Origin: Parapristionchus giblindavisi
Taxonomy: Eukaryota; Nematoda; Chromadorea; Rhabditida; Diplogasteridae
Direction of reading: 5' to 3'
Assembly (NCBI GenBank): GCA_943737045.1
Contig: CALSFV010000049.1
Coordinates: 372,001 to 436,000, forward strand
DNA: 64,000 nt
The notes under the pieces are model-generated. The model made no database searches and was not told the DNA's origin. It was given only the letters and a program-made list of their open reading frames with translations. This document shows, in pieces, positions 33,249 through 43,784 of this stretch. Numbering within the stretch: position 1 is the stretch's first letter; each line of letters starts with the position of its first letter. Position numbers and translations under genes: made by a program.

Positions 33249-34894
33249 ATGTTCCTCCGTGTCGTCGCGGGGTTTCTGCTGGCAGTGACGTCGACCAGAG
33301 CTATCGAATGTTACACGGTACGCTTTTGTTTCTCTTGTTATTGAGCCAAGATCCGTAAATATTTGATAGATTTTACGCCTTTTTAAAGTTGAATGAATCC
33401 TGAAATCACAAGAGCAAACTGAGCAAAGTGCTCTGTTTCTGAATATTCCTTTTATTAGCAATTACGATTTACAACTCTGTATGAGCTGCTCTTAAAAGCA
33501 CAGCCCTAGTTAATTTGAAATTCTCCGTTCTGGCAGTGCTCTCCCGTAGACAAAGAAAGCGAGAAAGCATTGCCAGAGCGGAGAATGTGAGATTACCCTT
33601 TGAGAATTTTTTTATGTCGTTTCAGGGTCTCAAGTTGATAGCTGGTCAGGAGATTGGCGGTCAGACCATCAAGTGCGACAACTCCGGCGCTCAATGCTAC
33701 AATATGACAGTAAGAGATCAAAGATTAAAGATCAACGATCAACGATCAAAGATCAAACTACAAAATAAACTTTCATGTGGCCGGCAACGGTGGACTACTT
33801 GACGTGATGAAGAGCGGCTGCTCGATGTGGAGGTGCATGGTGAGTCCAAACTACAAACTACAAAATGGAAAAATATCAAATGAAATGAATCAGGCCGCCC
33901 GGGATTCATGTATCGAGACCTCGATCAAGAACATTCCGTTGAAATTCTGCTGCTGCGGAACGCACATGTGCAACATCGACCGAAATGCGCAGGGTATCGC
34001 GTAAGTTCACAGTTTCCTGGGCACCCGCGAGGTTAACCAGTTTCCCACTTTTGCAGAAACCAGCGAGTGGGTGGATGGAATGCGGAGAGGCCCAGTGATC
34101 AGCCGGATGAGGAGGGTGGAGCCGTGATGAGGGTACTGGGATCGGACAATGCTGAGAGACCCACTGTTGCCAAGTAAGGTTAAAGGGAGCATTGCATCTC
34201 TCAATGGCCTCTTATCGGTTCTCTAACAACGAGCGAGTGTAGAGCGTTGAAGAGACCATTGGCAAAGATGTCAGCCCTTTTAAAGGCACAAACTGAGCTA
34301 ATTTTACTCCCCGCATTTGACAGTGTTCTCGCGTGGACAAGAAAGCGAGAGAGTGTGGCTAGAGCGGAGCAGTTTCTAATTAGCTCGGGGTGTCGCTTTG
34401 AATGCACACCCGAGCTGATTTGGAACTCTCTGGCAATGTTCTCTCGCTTTCTTCGTCTACGAGAGAGCGATGCCAGAGCGAAGAGTAAAATTAGCCCTGA
34501 TGTGCCCCTAGTGTTCTAGTTGCATGTTCTCACTTGAGAAAAAGAGTTAATTTTTGCGATGTTTCATTTGAACAAATATTGACGTCAGATAATCGCTCAT
34601 CTGTTTTTTTTCATACGTGGCAAAAAATGATATTGCGAGATATAGTGCGCCAATCCATAATGAATGATCGTTCTTTGAACTCTAATCGACCTCTTTCCAG
34701 TCTGACCGTCCAAGAAATGCGAGACATCCTTCACGACTTGGATATTGATCTTGGTGAGCAAACCCATTTGTAGTTTGATCTTTGATCTTTGATCTCTTGA
34801 ACTTTGATTGTTTTCAGATGAGAACGAGAGCTCTAGCCAGCAGCCTACTGTAGCCAGTGATACCGTAGAACTTGAGTATCATCCTCCAGTCTGA
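33249..34894 (+). CDS. Ly6-type secreted protein, paralog of the Ly6-helix gene
   Basis: Seven exons: 33249-33317, 33626-33709, about 33771-33839, 33894-34000, 34057-34173, 34701-34753, 34818-34894. The N-terminus MFLRVVAGFLLAVTSTRA is a signal peptide. The Ly6-like region has IECYT, KCDNSGAQCYNMT, SGCSMWRCM and FCCCGTHMCN, closely matching the gene at 22570. Instead of a charged helix, the C-terminus is a short hydrophilic tail (QEMRDILHDLDIDL, then EYHPPV-stop). Exon 3's acceptor is not evident: the expected place near 33770 reads CTTTCAT rather than CTTTCAG, and the paralog has no intron there, so this may be a disabled site or a sequence error. Intron 2 carries GATCAAA units right after the donor. 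Confidence 0.7.
33493..33603. repeat. MITE-2 copy in intron 1 of the Ly6 paralog
   Basis: Arms ATTCTCCGTTCTGGC and GCCAGAGCGGAGAAT are intact. Confidence 0.8.
34186..34282. repeat. MITE-1 copy in intron 5 of the Ly6 paralog
   Basis: Shortened centre; ends AAAGGGAGC and CCCTTTTAAA. It directly abuts two MITE-2 copies. Confidence 0.7.
34277..34403. repeat. MITE-2 copy (first of a tandem pair)
   Basis: Ends AAAGGCACAAACTGAGC and GCTCGGGGTGTCGCTTT. Confidence 0.75.
34400..34507. repeat. MITE-2 copy (second of a tandem pair)
   Basis: Starts GCACACCCGAGCTGATTT and ends TGATGTGCCCC, joined head to tail to the preceding copy. Confidence 0.75.
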
Positions 34895-36900
34895 TCATAA
34901 TATTGATTTTTGCCGTTGACGCTATGATGATAAATAATATTCAACCTGTTATAATAATTGTTTATCGGACCTCTAGAGAAGAGTTCAGAAGAATGTCCAA
35001 CCTTTCTTTTAAACACACAGCAATTTTACCGCACTGGTAACGGTCTCTCGTAGACAAAGAAAGAGAGAGAGTATGGCCAGAGCGGAGCGTTTCAAATTAG
35101 GATGTTCCTTTAACTAGTAGAAGTAACAGAATCTGGCATACACATATCTCAGATCCCCAGTCTACCTCTCCAAATGCGTCATTCATTATGACAAATCTGA
35201 ACATATGTGGCAAAAACATCTCGACTGCATCCTTGTTCGCCAAGTAGATACAACTACTGACGGTATGGAGACTACTACTATCATGGAGTGTGTATCAAAC
35301 GTGATCTTTAATACCTTAGAAGTGATTGTCCGTCTCTTTTTGATCTTTTGTTGCATACAGCATTTAACTCTCTGTGCTCTGACACTAATGAGGTAGCCTG
35401 TCGAGAATCGTCTAAAACCCCACTCAAATTGTTAGCTTCTATCGTTCGCGATAAATTAATAATTTTAAAATATTGCAATAATCTCTTTAAAAAAATCGGT
35501 GTCTTGATCCCTTGCCATGACCCTATTGCCCACGATTCTTTCATTGCATACTCCTTGCTTTTTAATAATGTAACTCTTTTCACTTTCGCTCATTTACTCC
35601 TCTGCGACCGCTGCGCCACAAAAAAACATACCCTATACTATATCAATGGCAGCGCTTTTTCATGTTGTATCGGTAGTTTGAATAGTTTGCGGAAGACGGA
35701 AAAGAAGCGCACGTATGATAGGGTTCGTACAATACCCCGGAGGTCGGGGTGTGGCTGGGTTCATCCACTTTTTGCTTCGAATTGGACTCGTTTCACACGT
35801 TTTCTCTGCACCCTCTCCAATCTACACACTCTCTAAGCGTTCTCCACACACTACATCATACACATACTTCTACTAGATATTCCGGACATATCGCGTTCAT
35901 TAGAGTAAATCTTCGGATCGCTCAATGTGTGGTCCAATTGATTTTGACTACTTAGCCCTTTCTGATCTTAACAATATATCGATATCATTTGCATAAACCC
36001 ATCGTTGACTAGGTTCTCCTGAATTTTCACTGGCTTTGCAGTGATCATCTGAAGGACTTCGTGTGCCATAACCGGTTGCACCTTACCCTTTTACCTTTAC
36101 CGTCGTTGAGAATACTGTAGGGAATATGAATTGATAAAACGTATATGTTATCCTGTCTATAGTTCATACTTTAGTCTGTCGCCAATTGAAATCCCTTGAT
36201 CGTCACTCTCGTTTCTCCTGTTCGCACTTTAACCTTAGCAAATACAATAACTAATTGTCCTGCCGCCCTCGCAAATATGTTGTTGGACGTAAGTTATGTT
36301 TTCGAACGTGCGCCTAGTCGACACCGGCAAACATATCATTGATTCGATTGATCTCTTCGCTGTTTTCGTTTGTGCCATCCTAACCTTCCTAGGTCAAATG
36401 AATATCATTTTTCGCCGAATTAATGCCATATAGGTAATATATGTATGTAGTTCGTCTTCTTAATTTTGTTTTCCCATGTCCTCTAGTATCTATGTGCTAC
36501 ACCGTTGTGGCATAGTAAATAATGTATTCAACATTTTTTTCTAAAACTAATAATTGCCCTTTCTCTTGCTCTTTATATTAGTACTGAGCGGTCGACCCAT
36601 CTTTTTGCACGTCTCTACTAGTTCTACTTACGACTTGTTACTCGGTTTCGCTGGCTTCGATTTGATGATTTTGATCTCGGATTGTGAGTTATCATCTCAA
36701 GTGTTTCCTAACCGAATGCATATGGTCTTCTATGGTACAAGAAGATTCCTATTCCTATTCCTGAAGTTATTCCTGATCCCGTGTAACGTGATAACTAACT
36801 ACCATCCCATATCCTTCCTACGCTGGAGTAAATGATTGATTTGATATGATTATATAATTATACGCCCCCCCCCCTCAATTACCTGTTTTTATATATTTAT
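34895..36900. other. Intergenic stretch between Ly6 paralog and tyrosinase
   Basis: A MITE-2 lies at 35008-35115. The open frame at 35348-35836 has no recognisable domain or splice context; the region could be an eroded element. No supported gene. Confidence 0.45.
35008..35115. repeat. MITE-2 copy
   Basis: Arms ACCGCACTGGTAACG and GGCCAGAGCGGAGCG; left arm diverged. Confidence 0.7.
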
Positions 36901-36910
36901 CTATTCCAGC
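36893..36910 (+). other. Probable trans-splice acceptor of the tyrosinase gene
   Basis: The AG of TATTCCAG lies one base before the start ATG (36911) and follows AT-rich sequence, leaving almost no 5' UTR. This is the usual layout of spliced-leader acceptors in nematodes. The pseudogene copy at 57445 has the same layout (ATTTCAG, one base, ATG). Confidence 0.55.
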
Positions 36911-39900
36911 ATGAATGCAATATCATCTATATTATTACTACTACTCTACTCGACATCGCCCTCTTCGGCCTTCCATTCAATATTCTCCTTTATGCTCAAC
37001 AACAAGGAGTACACGGAAACGATTGAGCAACCATGGTTCAGGGTTCATCACTCGAAACACACTAAGGTACGGTGATTTATTAAAGCGAGCGGTCTCTTCG
37101 ACGCGCAATGCCCTCTCGTTGTTAGAGAACAGCGAAATAGTGTGCACAATGAAAAGACCATTGAGAGAGGCAACGCTCCCTTTAAAGGAATACCCCAAGC
37201 TAATTTTACCCTCCGCATTGGCAATACCCTCTCATAGACAAAGAAAGTGAGAGAGTATTGCCAGAGCGGAGAGATTCAAATATACTTGGGGTGTGGCTTT
37301 AAATTATGAAAGCTTCTTGGGAGGGGTGATCATGGGACGTTCAGATGTTACTTACAGAAGTCACTTTCAGCAAGACTAAATATCCAATCATTTTTCTAAA
37401 CCTTGGTTGTGTCTGCTCATAGCTTACTATACTTAGTTAATTTGTTACCTAATTAGTGTACTTAGACAACACTAGTCCACAGATTAACTGCATTTCCAAA
37501 TCATCCTTTCACAGATCCCTGAAGAAGATGCGGAATCATCTTCATTCGGCAAGCACATGGTACCCGATATGGGCCCTGAACCGAAACCCTACTGGACCGA
37601 GGTTTCATATTTGATCTTTTATTTTTTATCTTTTATCTTTCGATGTATATCCTTACCCATTACTACTGACATACAACGGATGATGATATGCTGCGCATGA
37701 AACTTATCTCAATCGTATTACTTTCGTTTTATGCTAATTAGATAATAGTAATAATGCCAATACTTTATCCTGCCCGAATATCATACATATGTATATCATA
37801 CCTCTGCATATCATATGTATATGCATTTACTTACGTATTTACGACACGCTTCATTGTTTGTCCTATTGACCTGCTTGACAAGACAGGCCAATATGAAGAG
37901 CAATTTGCACAGAAATAAGTCTAAATATTTGAGCTCGAAAAACGGACTTTCCATTGCGTTACTCGATCGTGCGTCTGCGAGTTCTTCGGCGGATGTGAGT
38001 GATCTTTGATCTCTGATCTTTGATCTTTGATTTTCAATTGTTGATCTTTGATCTTTCTTAATTTCAGCAAACTCGTCAACCTTTACTAACCCATCAATCA
38101 ATACTTGCAAATTGAAGAATGGAATGATGTTGAAGCGGGCTCTCAGGAAGGAAATTCGCATGCTCAGTGATGAGGAGAGAATCGGATTTGAGGCATGTTT
38201 TTATTTATTTATAAATTTAAACAAATAAATAAATTTATTTATCATCCTAAAGATATTTGAACAAGATCTTTCCACGATTATAATCAAGAAATATGCACAA
38301 GGAATAAAATGTTGGAGAATGGACAACGGGAAATTTAATATATTTTGTTAAATGCCCGAATGTTAGACATTTCAATCTAATCGAATTCAGTCAATAGTAA
38401 TAATAAAAGATCTGGTCTACATATATTCTCTCGGATCTATAGTCAGAATACTCGGTCTAATAATCAATATAAACTAGTCCAGATTTTCAAGACTATTGTC
38501 AGAATGTCAGAAAAAATATAATTGTCAGAGTTCCTTCCAGAAAGCCCTCAACGAGATGAAACGAGATGGTACTTACAATCGACTCTCGCGTGTACATAAA
38601 TATTCTGGAGTCCACTCCGGTCCGGGATTCACTGTGTGGCACAGAGAGCTGCTGAAACGGTAGATGTTATTTTTGATATTACTGTTTATTTCAAACTGTG
38701 AGCCTATCTACCTCTCAAAACGAGAAAAGATTGCGTCTAAAAGCAAAACCTGAGCAAATTGTTTTCCCCGCTCTGGCAAGACTCTCTCGTAGGCCAAGCA
38801 AGTGAAAGAGTATTGTCAGCGAGGAAAGTTTCAATTTAGCTAGAGGTGTCCCTTAATCGATTCGCGTCCATCACGAACTTATTGAAAATAAACAATTCTT
38901 ATAGTTCAAAAGTTAGATAGCTAACTTTTAACTAAAAGAATTGTTTATAAATCTCCAATCAGTAATTCTTATACATTTTAAAAATTTACATTTAAAGTGT
39001 ATGCAAAACTATATTTGTTCATCTAATAATATTATTTAATTATCAGATTCGAGTTGACCGTTCGCAAGTATATGCCAGCCCCGCATAATTTTGGCATTCC
39101 CTACTGGGATACATCTCTGGATGCAATGCTGCCGGAACCTAAGGTTATAATTCTTTGTTGTAAGAAGGATTATTCTGAAAACAAAAATTTTCGAATATTG
39201 CTAATTAAAGAAGGGGACCCACGAGTTTCTTCGTGACTAAGCTGGCCGGGCAGAACTATAGATCACATCTCCTTGTATACAAAATCAATTTTCTCTAAAA
39301 TTTTAGAAGCCCCGGAATACCGTAATTCGGACTTAAAGTTCATTGATATGCCCAGGGAAAGGCGCGAGTTTTTGAAATTGAAGCACAAATATATAGAAAA
39401 TTGCAAACGGGAATCGAACCCGAGTGGCGCGGTTAAAAGCGCTGACCACTAACCACTGAGCCACACGCTCTACGCGCTCAACCAGTCAAATCTAATAGAG
39501 AACAGAATGTCACTTCCTCTGTCCCACGTTCTTCATGTCAATAGCGCAGTCCAAATCTCTTGGGTCCCCTTCTTTACCTAGAATGGATTCTAGATCTGAA
39601 TATAGTAGATTGGGTGGTTGGTAACAATCCTGACAAGAAAATGACAAGATCCATCACAATAAGAATAGACGCAGAAAAATAAGTGTTATCCACGCAGACC
39701 TCACAAGTGTTATATTTAACACTTTTTGGGCTCGAAAAAATGTTAAATATGACACTTCGCAGGTCTTATGCTCCGTGGATAACACTTATGTTTCTGTGTG
39801 TAGTGTTATCAAGACTCATTTAAACTCTGAATCGGAGCATGCCTGTATTATTTCATTATTTACCATTGACACTTCAGGACTCAATCATGTTCACTCCTAC

Positions 39901-42900
39901 CTTCCTGGGCACAACTGATGAAGAGGGTCATGTTATCACTGGCCCATATGCCAATTGGACCACCATGGAGGTATTCTTATTTTTATTATTTATATATCAT
40001 TCACAACAAATGAGAGAGAGATCAGGTAGCACCTTTAATTAGTATTGATCTGTGACCAGATAGATGCTCCATTCGTAACGATCTGATCTTTGATCTTTGA
40101 TCTTTAGACAGTGATCTCAAACTGATTGTTCCAGGGTCTCCCGTACATCACACGCAAGCTTGGCGCTGATCCAGAAGGAGAGTTCTTGACACCAGGTTGG
40201 TCATAAACATATACTACAGTATTTATTTATTTTATTTATTCATCGTACACCGCAAGGGTGTTTCAACAAGTACAAAGTGTTCGAGTGCAAAAAAATATGT
40301 GAAAGAATAAAATTATTAAAAGAGAGGTGGATGGGGATGGGGGGAAGGTGAGAGATCAATTGATCACGCCTTCTGCTACAGTCAGGAAGAGTATCCCTAA
40401 ATAAATCACACCATAATTTGACACTCTCTGCTCTGCCCACACTCTCTCGCTTTCTTTGTTTGCGAGAGAGTGTTGTCAGAGTGGAAAGGAAGTGTGCCTT
40501 TGAGTGATGTAGTACAAGTAAACTACAACTTGCACTTCTCATTTATAAAAAAATGTATTTTTATTTTATTGAATGGTTTCAGCCCGAATCGACTGGGTCG
40601 TGGCTCAGGATGACATCAACCGTGTATTAGCTGCTACTTTGCCTTTGAGTGTGAGATACTATGTTTTGATGTTTGAACGGGGAAAAGATATGTATAAAGA
40701 GAATGAATATACTCTTCCGAAAAGTTGAAAAAGTGGTACCTTCAGAAGTAACGAGCAGAAAAAAGATCCACTTCCTCTACAGTCTAGCATATTTTTTATC
40801 TTCCTTCTATTTTGTGACATTTTGAACGTTTACATATGTCACGGACTGTGAACAATCACTCTGACAACCTAATGACAATGACATACTGACAATTGTCATT
40901 GACAAACTGGATCTTGGCACAGTTTCCCTCATTTGAACGGCATGTAAATAATGATTTCAGACATGCGAAACCCATTCAATGGACGATCGGTTCCTGGAGT
41001 ACTCTCACGACTACGTGCACTTCTTCATATCCGGCGACATGGGCAGGTTAGTGATCTTTGATCTTTGATCTTTGATCCTTGATCTTTACTATTGGTTTAC
41101 CTATATCTAACTGACGGCAAACTCTCTAATATTTGAGCCATAGGTTATCTACGACGAGACATGTTGGGTAACTTTGTCTCATATGTGAACTTACAAGGAG
41201 TCTCTTTTGACTTAAGGCAGCGAAAAGTAATGATTTATAGCTTATTTGAAAGCACTTTCTCTGTACAGTACGAATATATGTTTAAAAACTCCTGCGGAGC
41301 TCTGTACACGGATTTTAAAAAATCCAAAGTTTGACCAATTTCTGCCTTGCAATTCCCATGCAATAGCAGTGAAAGCTCGTGGTGGCGCAGTGGAGTGGCG
41401 GGGCTCGGAAAGAGAGCGCGGAGAAGTTCCCCATCATTGTACGACAATTTCACTGCCATTTTTGGAATTGCAAGGCAGAAATTGGTCGAACTTTGGATTT
41501 TTTTAAAATCCGTGTACTCAGCTCCGCTGGATTTTTTAAACACAAATTCTTACTCTACAGAGAAAGGGCTTTCAAATAAGCTATAAATCATCACTATTCG
41601 CCAACTTAAATCAAAAGAGACTCCTTGTTAGTTGCTTACTTTCCCGTTACTAGTTCGAGCGAGAGAGTATTATCCAGTTTGTCTCTTGAGAGAGTTTTGA
41701 GAAAGCTAACATTTCTCTTGACATAGTTGGCCAGATAGACAACCCATCTCTAACTCCATGATTAAAAAATATAAATATGTTTGTGATACAGATCCTGGAG
41801 CAGTTCGAATGATGTCATCTTCATTCTCCATCATTCGATGATCGATTACATATTTGAGATGTTCCGACAGCGATCGCAGGTTGGCGAGCAGATACTATAT
41901 CTAATACTGTATATCAAGGCGCCAGGTTGGATGAGAACTATTTGAACACTTGTTTATTCATTACGTCTGATCTCTCTAATATGCAAATAGTTCTCATCAA
42001 TTCGGTTCTCATCTGACCTGGTGCCTTTATCCTTTATCATTGATGAATGATTGTTTGCTATTAAATAATTAGTCTGGGCATGCTGAGTTACAGTTCACTA
42101 TTCCCAGATCGTATTCAATTCATGATACATTTCCCTTTCGTAAACAAGTTATCGTACTTGAACGCTACTCATTTTCTATGGAAAAATCAAAAATAGAGGA
42201 AAACTCTTCTCTTCTTTTCTGTTGTCGATATAGCCAACAAGTATCATTGGAACTATCTCTTATCGCTGCAGATCCGGTGATCCACCGCATGGTTGATCTA
42301 GAAATAGTTTATAAAATGTATGTGATGGCATAACACCTTGTATCTTTTTCGAAAAAAAGGTTCTAGGCACATAATTCTTTTTCATGAGCAATAATGATTA
42401 TCTACAGAGTCGTGCCCAGCGTGAACGAGAATATCCCGAATCCGACGAGAGATGCTTCCCTCCTTGGCACAACGGAGAGAACCTCATGCCCTTCCTCGGC
42501 ATCAGAAACAAAGACGGTACGATATTGCAGAGATCAAAGATCAAAGATCAAAGATCAAAGATCAAAGACCGCATTCTAGGTTTGTCCAATGGCTACACGG
42601 ACAATATGTACGAGTTCGCTCCGAGACCGACTTGTGAGGAGACGAAGAGGAATTGTGGATCAAAGTTGGTGTTAATGCATTTTGGAATAAAATACAATTC
42701 GAGATCGGTAATGCATCGTTACATTTTTGCCTTACGTGCCTACGCCACGTCTCCGTCGTTACGGAGGAGGTTACGCCGTAGGCACGTAAGGCAAATGTAA
42801 CGATGCATAACGAAATATTAGTTCAACATGAAATGAACTGAAATTATGATTTTCAGATACCTTTACTGCGATGTCAAAAACTCAATCGAGCCCATGTGCA

Positions 42901-43707
42901 TGAGTAAGGTAAATATAATGAATTGATATTAAATTCACAGCTAATTTTACTGCTCTGGCAGCACTTTCTCGTAGACAAGCAAGCGAGAGAGTGTGACAAT
43001 AGTGGAGAGATTCAAATTAGATCGGGGTGTGCCTTAAAAGCTTTAATTATTTGCTTTAATTTTTTATACATAACGAATTTTTTTCTATATGTTGTAAGAA
43101 TGAAGAGAAACAGTTGACTGCAAAGAAACTGCAAAGAAAGTTATGGCAAAAAAAACCAAAATATGTTAGAATATTGGCCAGCACTGTTTGAGAATGAGAA
43201 AAACTAGATGACAAATTCAATAACGTTATATATTTCAGATTCGACTGGGAGGTAACTGTACCGGATTCGAGGGCACTGATATTTGCTACCAGGCAGAGTG
43301 CATAAAGGGAAAGTGAGTTTGTAATCGGTTGAATTAGTGTGTACGACTTTTCAAATGAGTGATATCGATTGAAAATACGAAGAACAATTCGATTGCTCAA
43401 AATCTATTAAAATATAAATAGATCTCGTAATAAATCTGTAAATGTACTAATGTAATCGTGAAATAGTGAATCAAAATCACTAATATGCAAGGGATATTCA
43501 TTTCTTAGGCATTTCCGTTCTAGGCAGTGAACATACAGAAGACCGAGAGAGACAAAGGTCAAATAGCTACAATATTACTTATTTCGTTCCAGATGTGAGC
43601 CATCAGTACCGGGCATGAGGGACTTCAAGCTGAAGTTGAATAAGGCCAACACGATTAAGCCCTTCATCCAGCAGAAACTCATCAAACCGTCGCTAAATAT
43701 GAAATGA
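36911..43707 (+). CDS. Tyrosinase (type-3 copper enzyme), secreted
   Basis: Sixteen exons give 508 residues with consistent phases: 36911-37066, 37515-37601, 37887-37998, 38068-38192, 38541-38659, 39047-39143, 39878-39970, 40135-40195, 40583-40650, 40961-41046, 41792-41879, 42408-42516, 42580-42664, 42857-42908, 43239-43312, 43593-43707. Signal peptide at 1-20. The CuA site has H179, H185 and H194 in [19 protein letters not shown]; CuB has H322 and H326 (SHDYVH) and H349 in [24 protein letters not shown] and the ISGDMG block also fit tyrosinases, which oxidise phenols to quinones, in nematodes probably for cuticle or eggshell cross-linking. The C-terminal quarter is Cys-rich. Exon 4 ends with a GC donor (GAG|GCATGT); exon 3's donor (A|GTGATC) overlaps a GATCTTT array and was chosen to keep phase. 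Seven repeats sit in its introns. A broken paralog lies at 57445. Confidence 0.9.
37083..37186. repeat. MITE-1 copy in tyrosinase intron 1
   Basis: Intact arms; ends GAGGCAACGCTCCCTTTAAA, abutting a MITE-2. Confidence 0.75.
37182..37304. repeat. MITE-2 copy in tyrosinase intron 1
   Basis: Ends AAAGGAATACCCCAAGCTAAT and CTTGGGGTGTGGCTTT; shares its left border with the MITE-1. Confidence 0.8.
38737..38857. repeat. MITE-2 copy in tyrosinase intron 5
   Basis: Arms CCCCGCTCTGGCAAG and TTGTCAGCGAGGAAAG, somewhat diverged. A short hairpin of AACAATTCTTATA type follows at 38889-38950. Confidence 0.65.
39205..39576. mobile_element. Family G TIR element with tRNA-like sequence
   Basis: Ends AAAGAAGGGGACCCA and TGGGTCCCCTTCTTT are inverted. 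The interior carries a tRNA-like sequence on the minus strand. An old copy is at 21395. It lies in tyrosinase intron 6. The ends resemble family H (AAAGATGGAGACCC). Confidence 0.75.
39403..39475 (-). tRNA. tRNA-Lys-like pseudogene in family G element
   Basis: 73 nt with a perfect A box TGGCTCAGTGG and B box GGTTCGATTCC; the anticodon loop CTTTTAA would read TTT (Lys). The T stem has 4 of 5 pairs, but the acceptor stem is badly mispaired, so it is a tRNA-derived sequence rather than a working tRNA. Confidence 0.7.
39670..39805. repeat. Family I foldback repeat
   Basis: Ends ACGCAGAAAAATAAGTGTTAT and its approximate complement; inner AAGTGTTATATTTAACACTTT. A related half is at about 57795-57870 in the tyrosinase pseudogene. 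Confidence 0.65.
40408..40507. repeat. MITE-2 copy in tyrosinase intron 8
   Basis: Arms CTCTCTGCTCTGCCC and GTTGTCAGAGTGGAAAG. Confidence 0.75.
41194..41627. mobile_element. CAAGG-family TIR element E7, 434 bp
   Basis: Starts CAAGGAGTCTCTTTTGA and ends in its complement; target duplication TTA at 41191-41193 and 41628-41630. Arms are about 190 bp. The centre has GTGGCGCAGTGG, an A-box-like string, without a B box. It lies in tyrosinase intron 10. Confidence 0.85.
41925..42027. mobile_element. MITE-3 short copy in tyrosinase intron 11
   Basis: Ends GGCGCCAGGTTGGATGAGAAC and GTTCTCATCTGACCTGGTGCC. Confidence 0.7.
42711..42808. repeat. 98-bp palindrome in tyrosinase intron 13
   Basis: Near-perfect arms ATGCATCGTTACATTT...CTACG with a small GC-rich centre. 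A half copy (GTAGGCACATAAGGCAAAT) lies at about 52554-52577. Confidence 0.8.
42933..43042. repeat. MITE-2 copy in tyrosinase intron 14
   Basis: Arms ACTGCTCTGGCAGCAC and TGTGACAATAGTGGAGAG. Confidence 0.75.
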
Positions 43708-43778
43708 TTGCATTATGTGTATTTTTATTATGTACAAAATGTTAGAGATCACGAGATGCAGATTGATTGATTAGACAA

Positions 43779-43784
43779 AATAAA
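43779..43784 (+). terminator. Polyadenylation signal of the tyrosinase gene
   Basis: AATAAA lies 72 bp after the stop codon, followed by TATGAAAAAAAAA. Confidence 0.6.

Noticed and set aside
35348..35836. 162-codon open frame
   Set aside because: No recognisable domain, no splice context and AT-rich composition like the surrounding gap.
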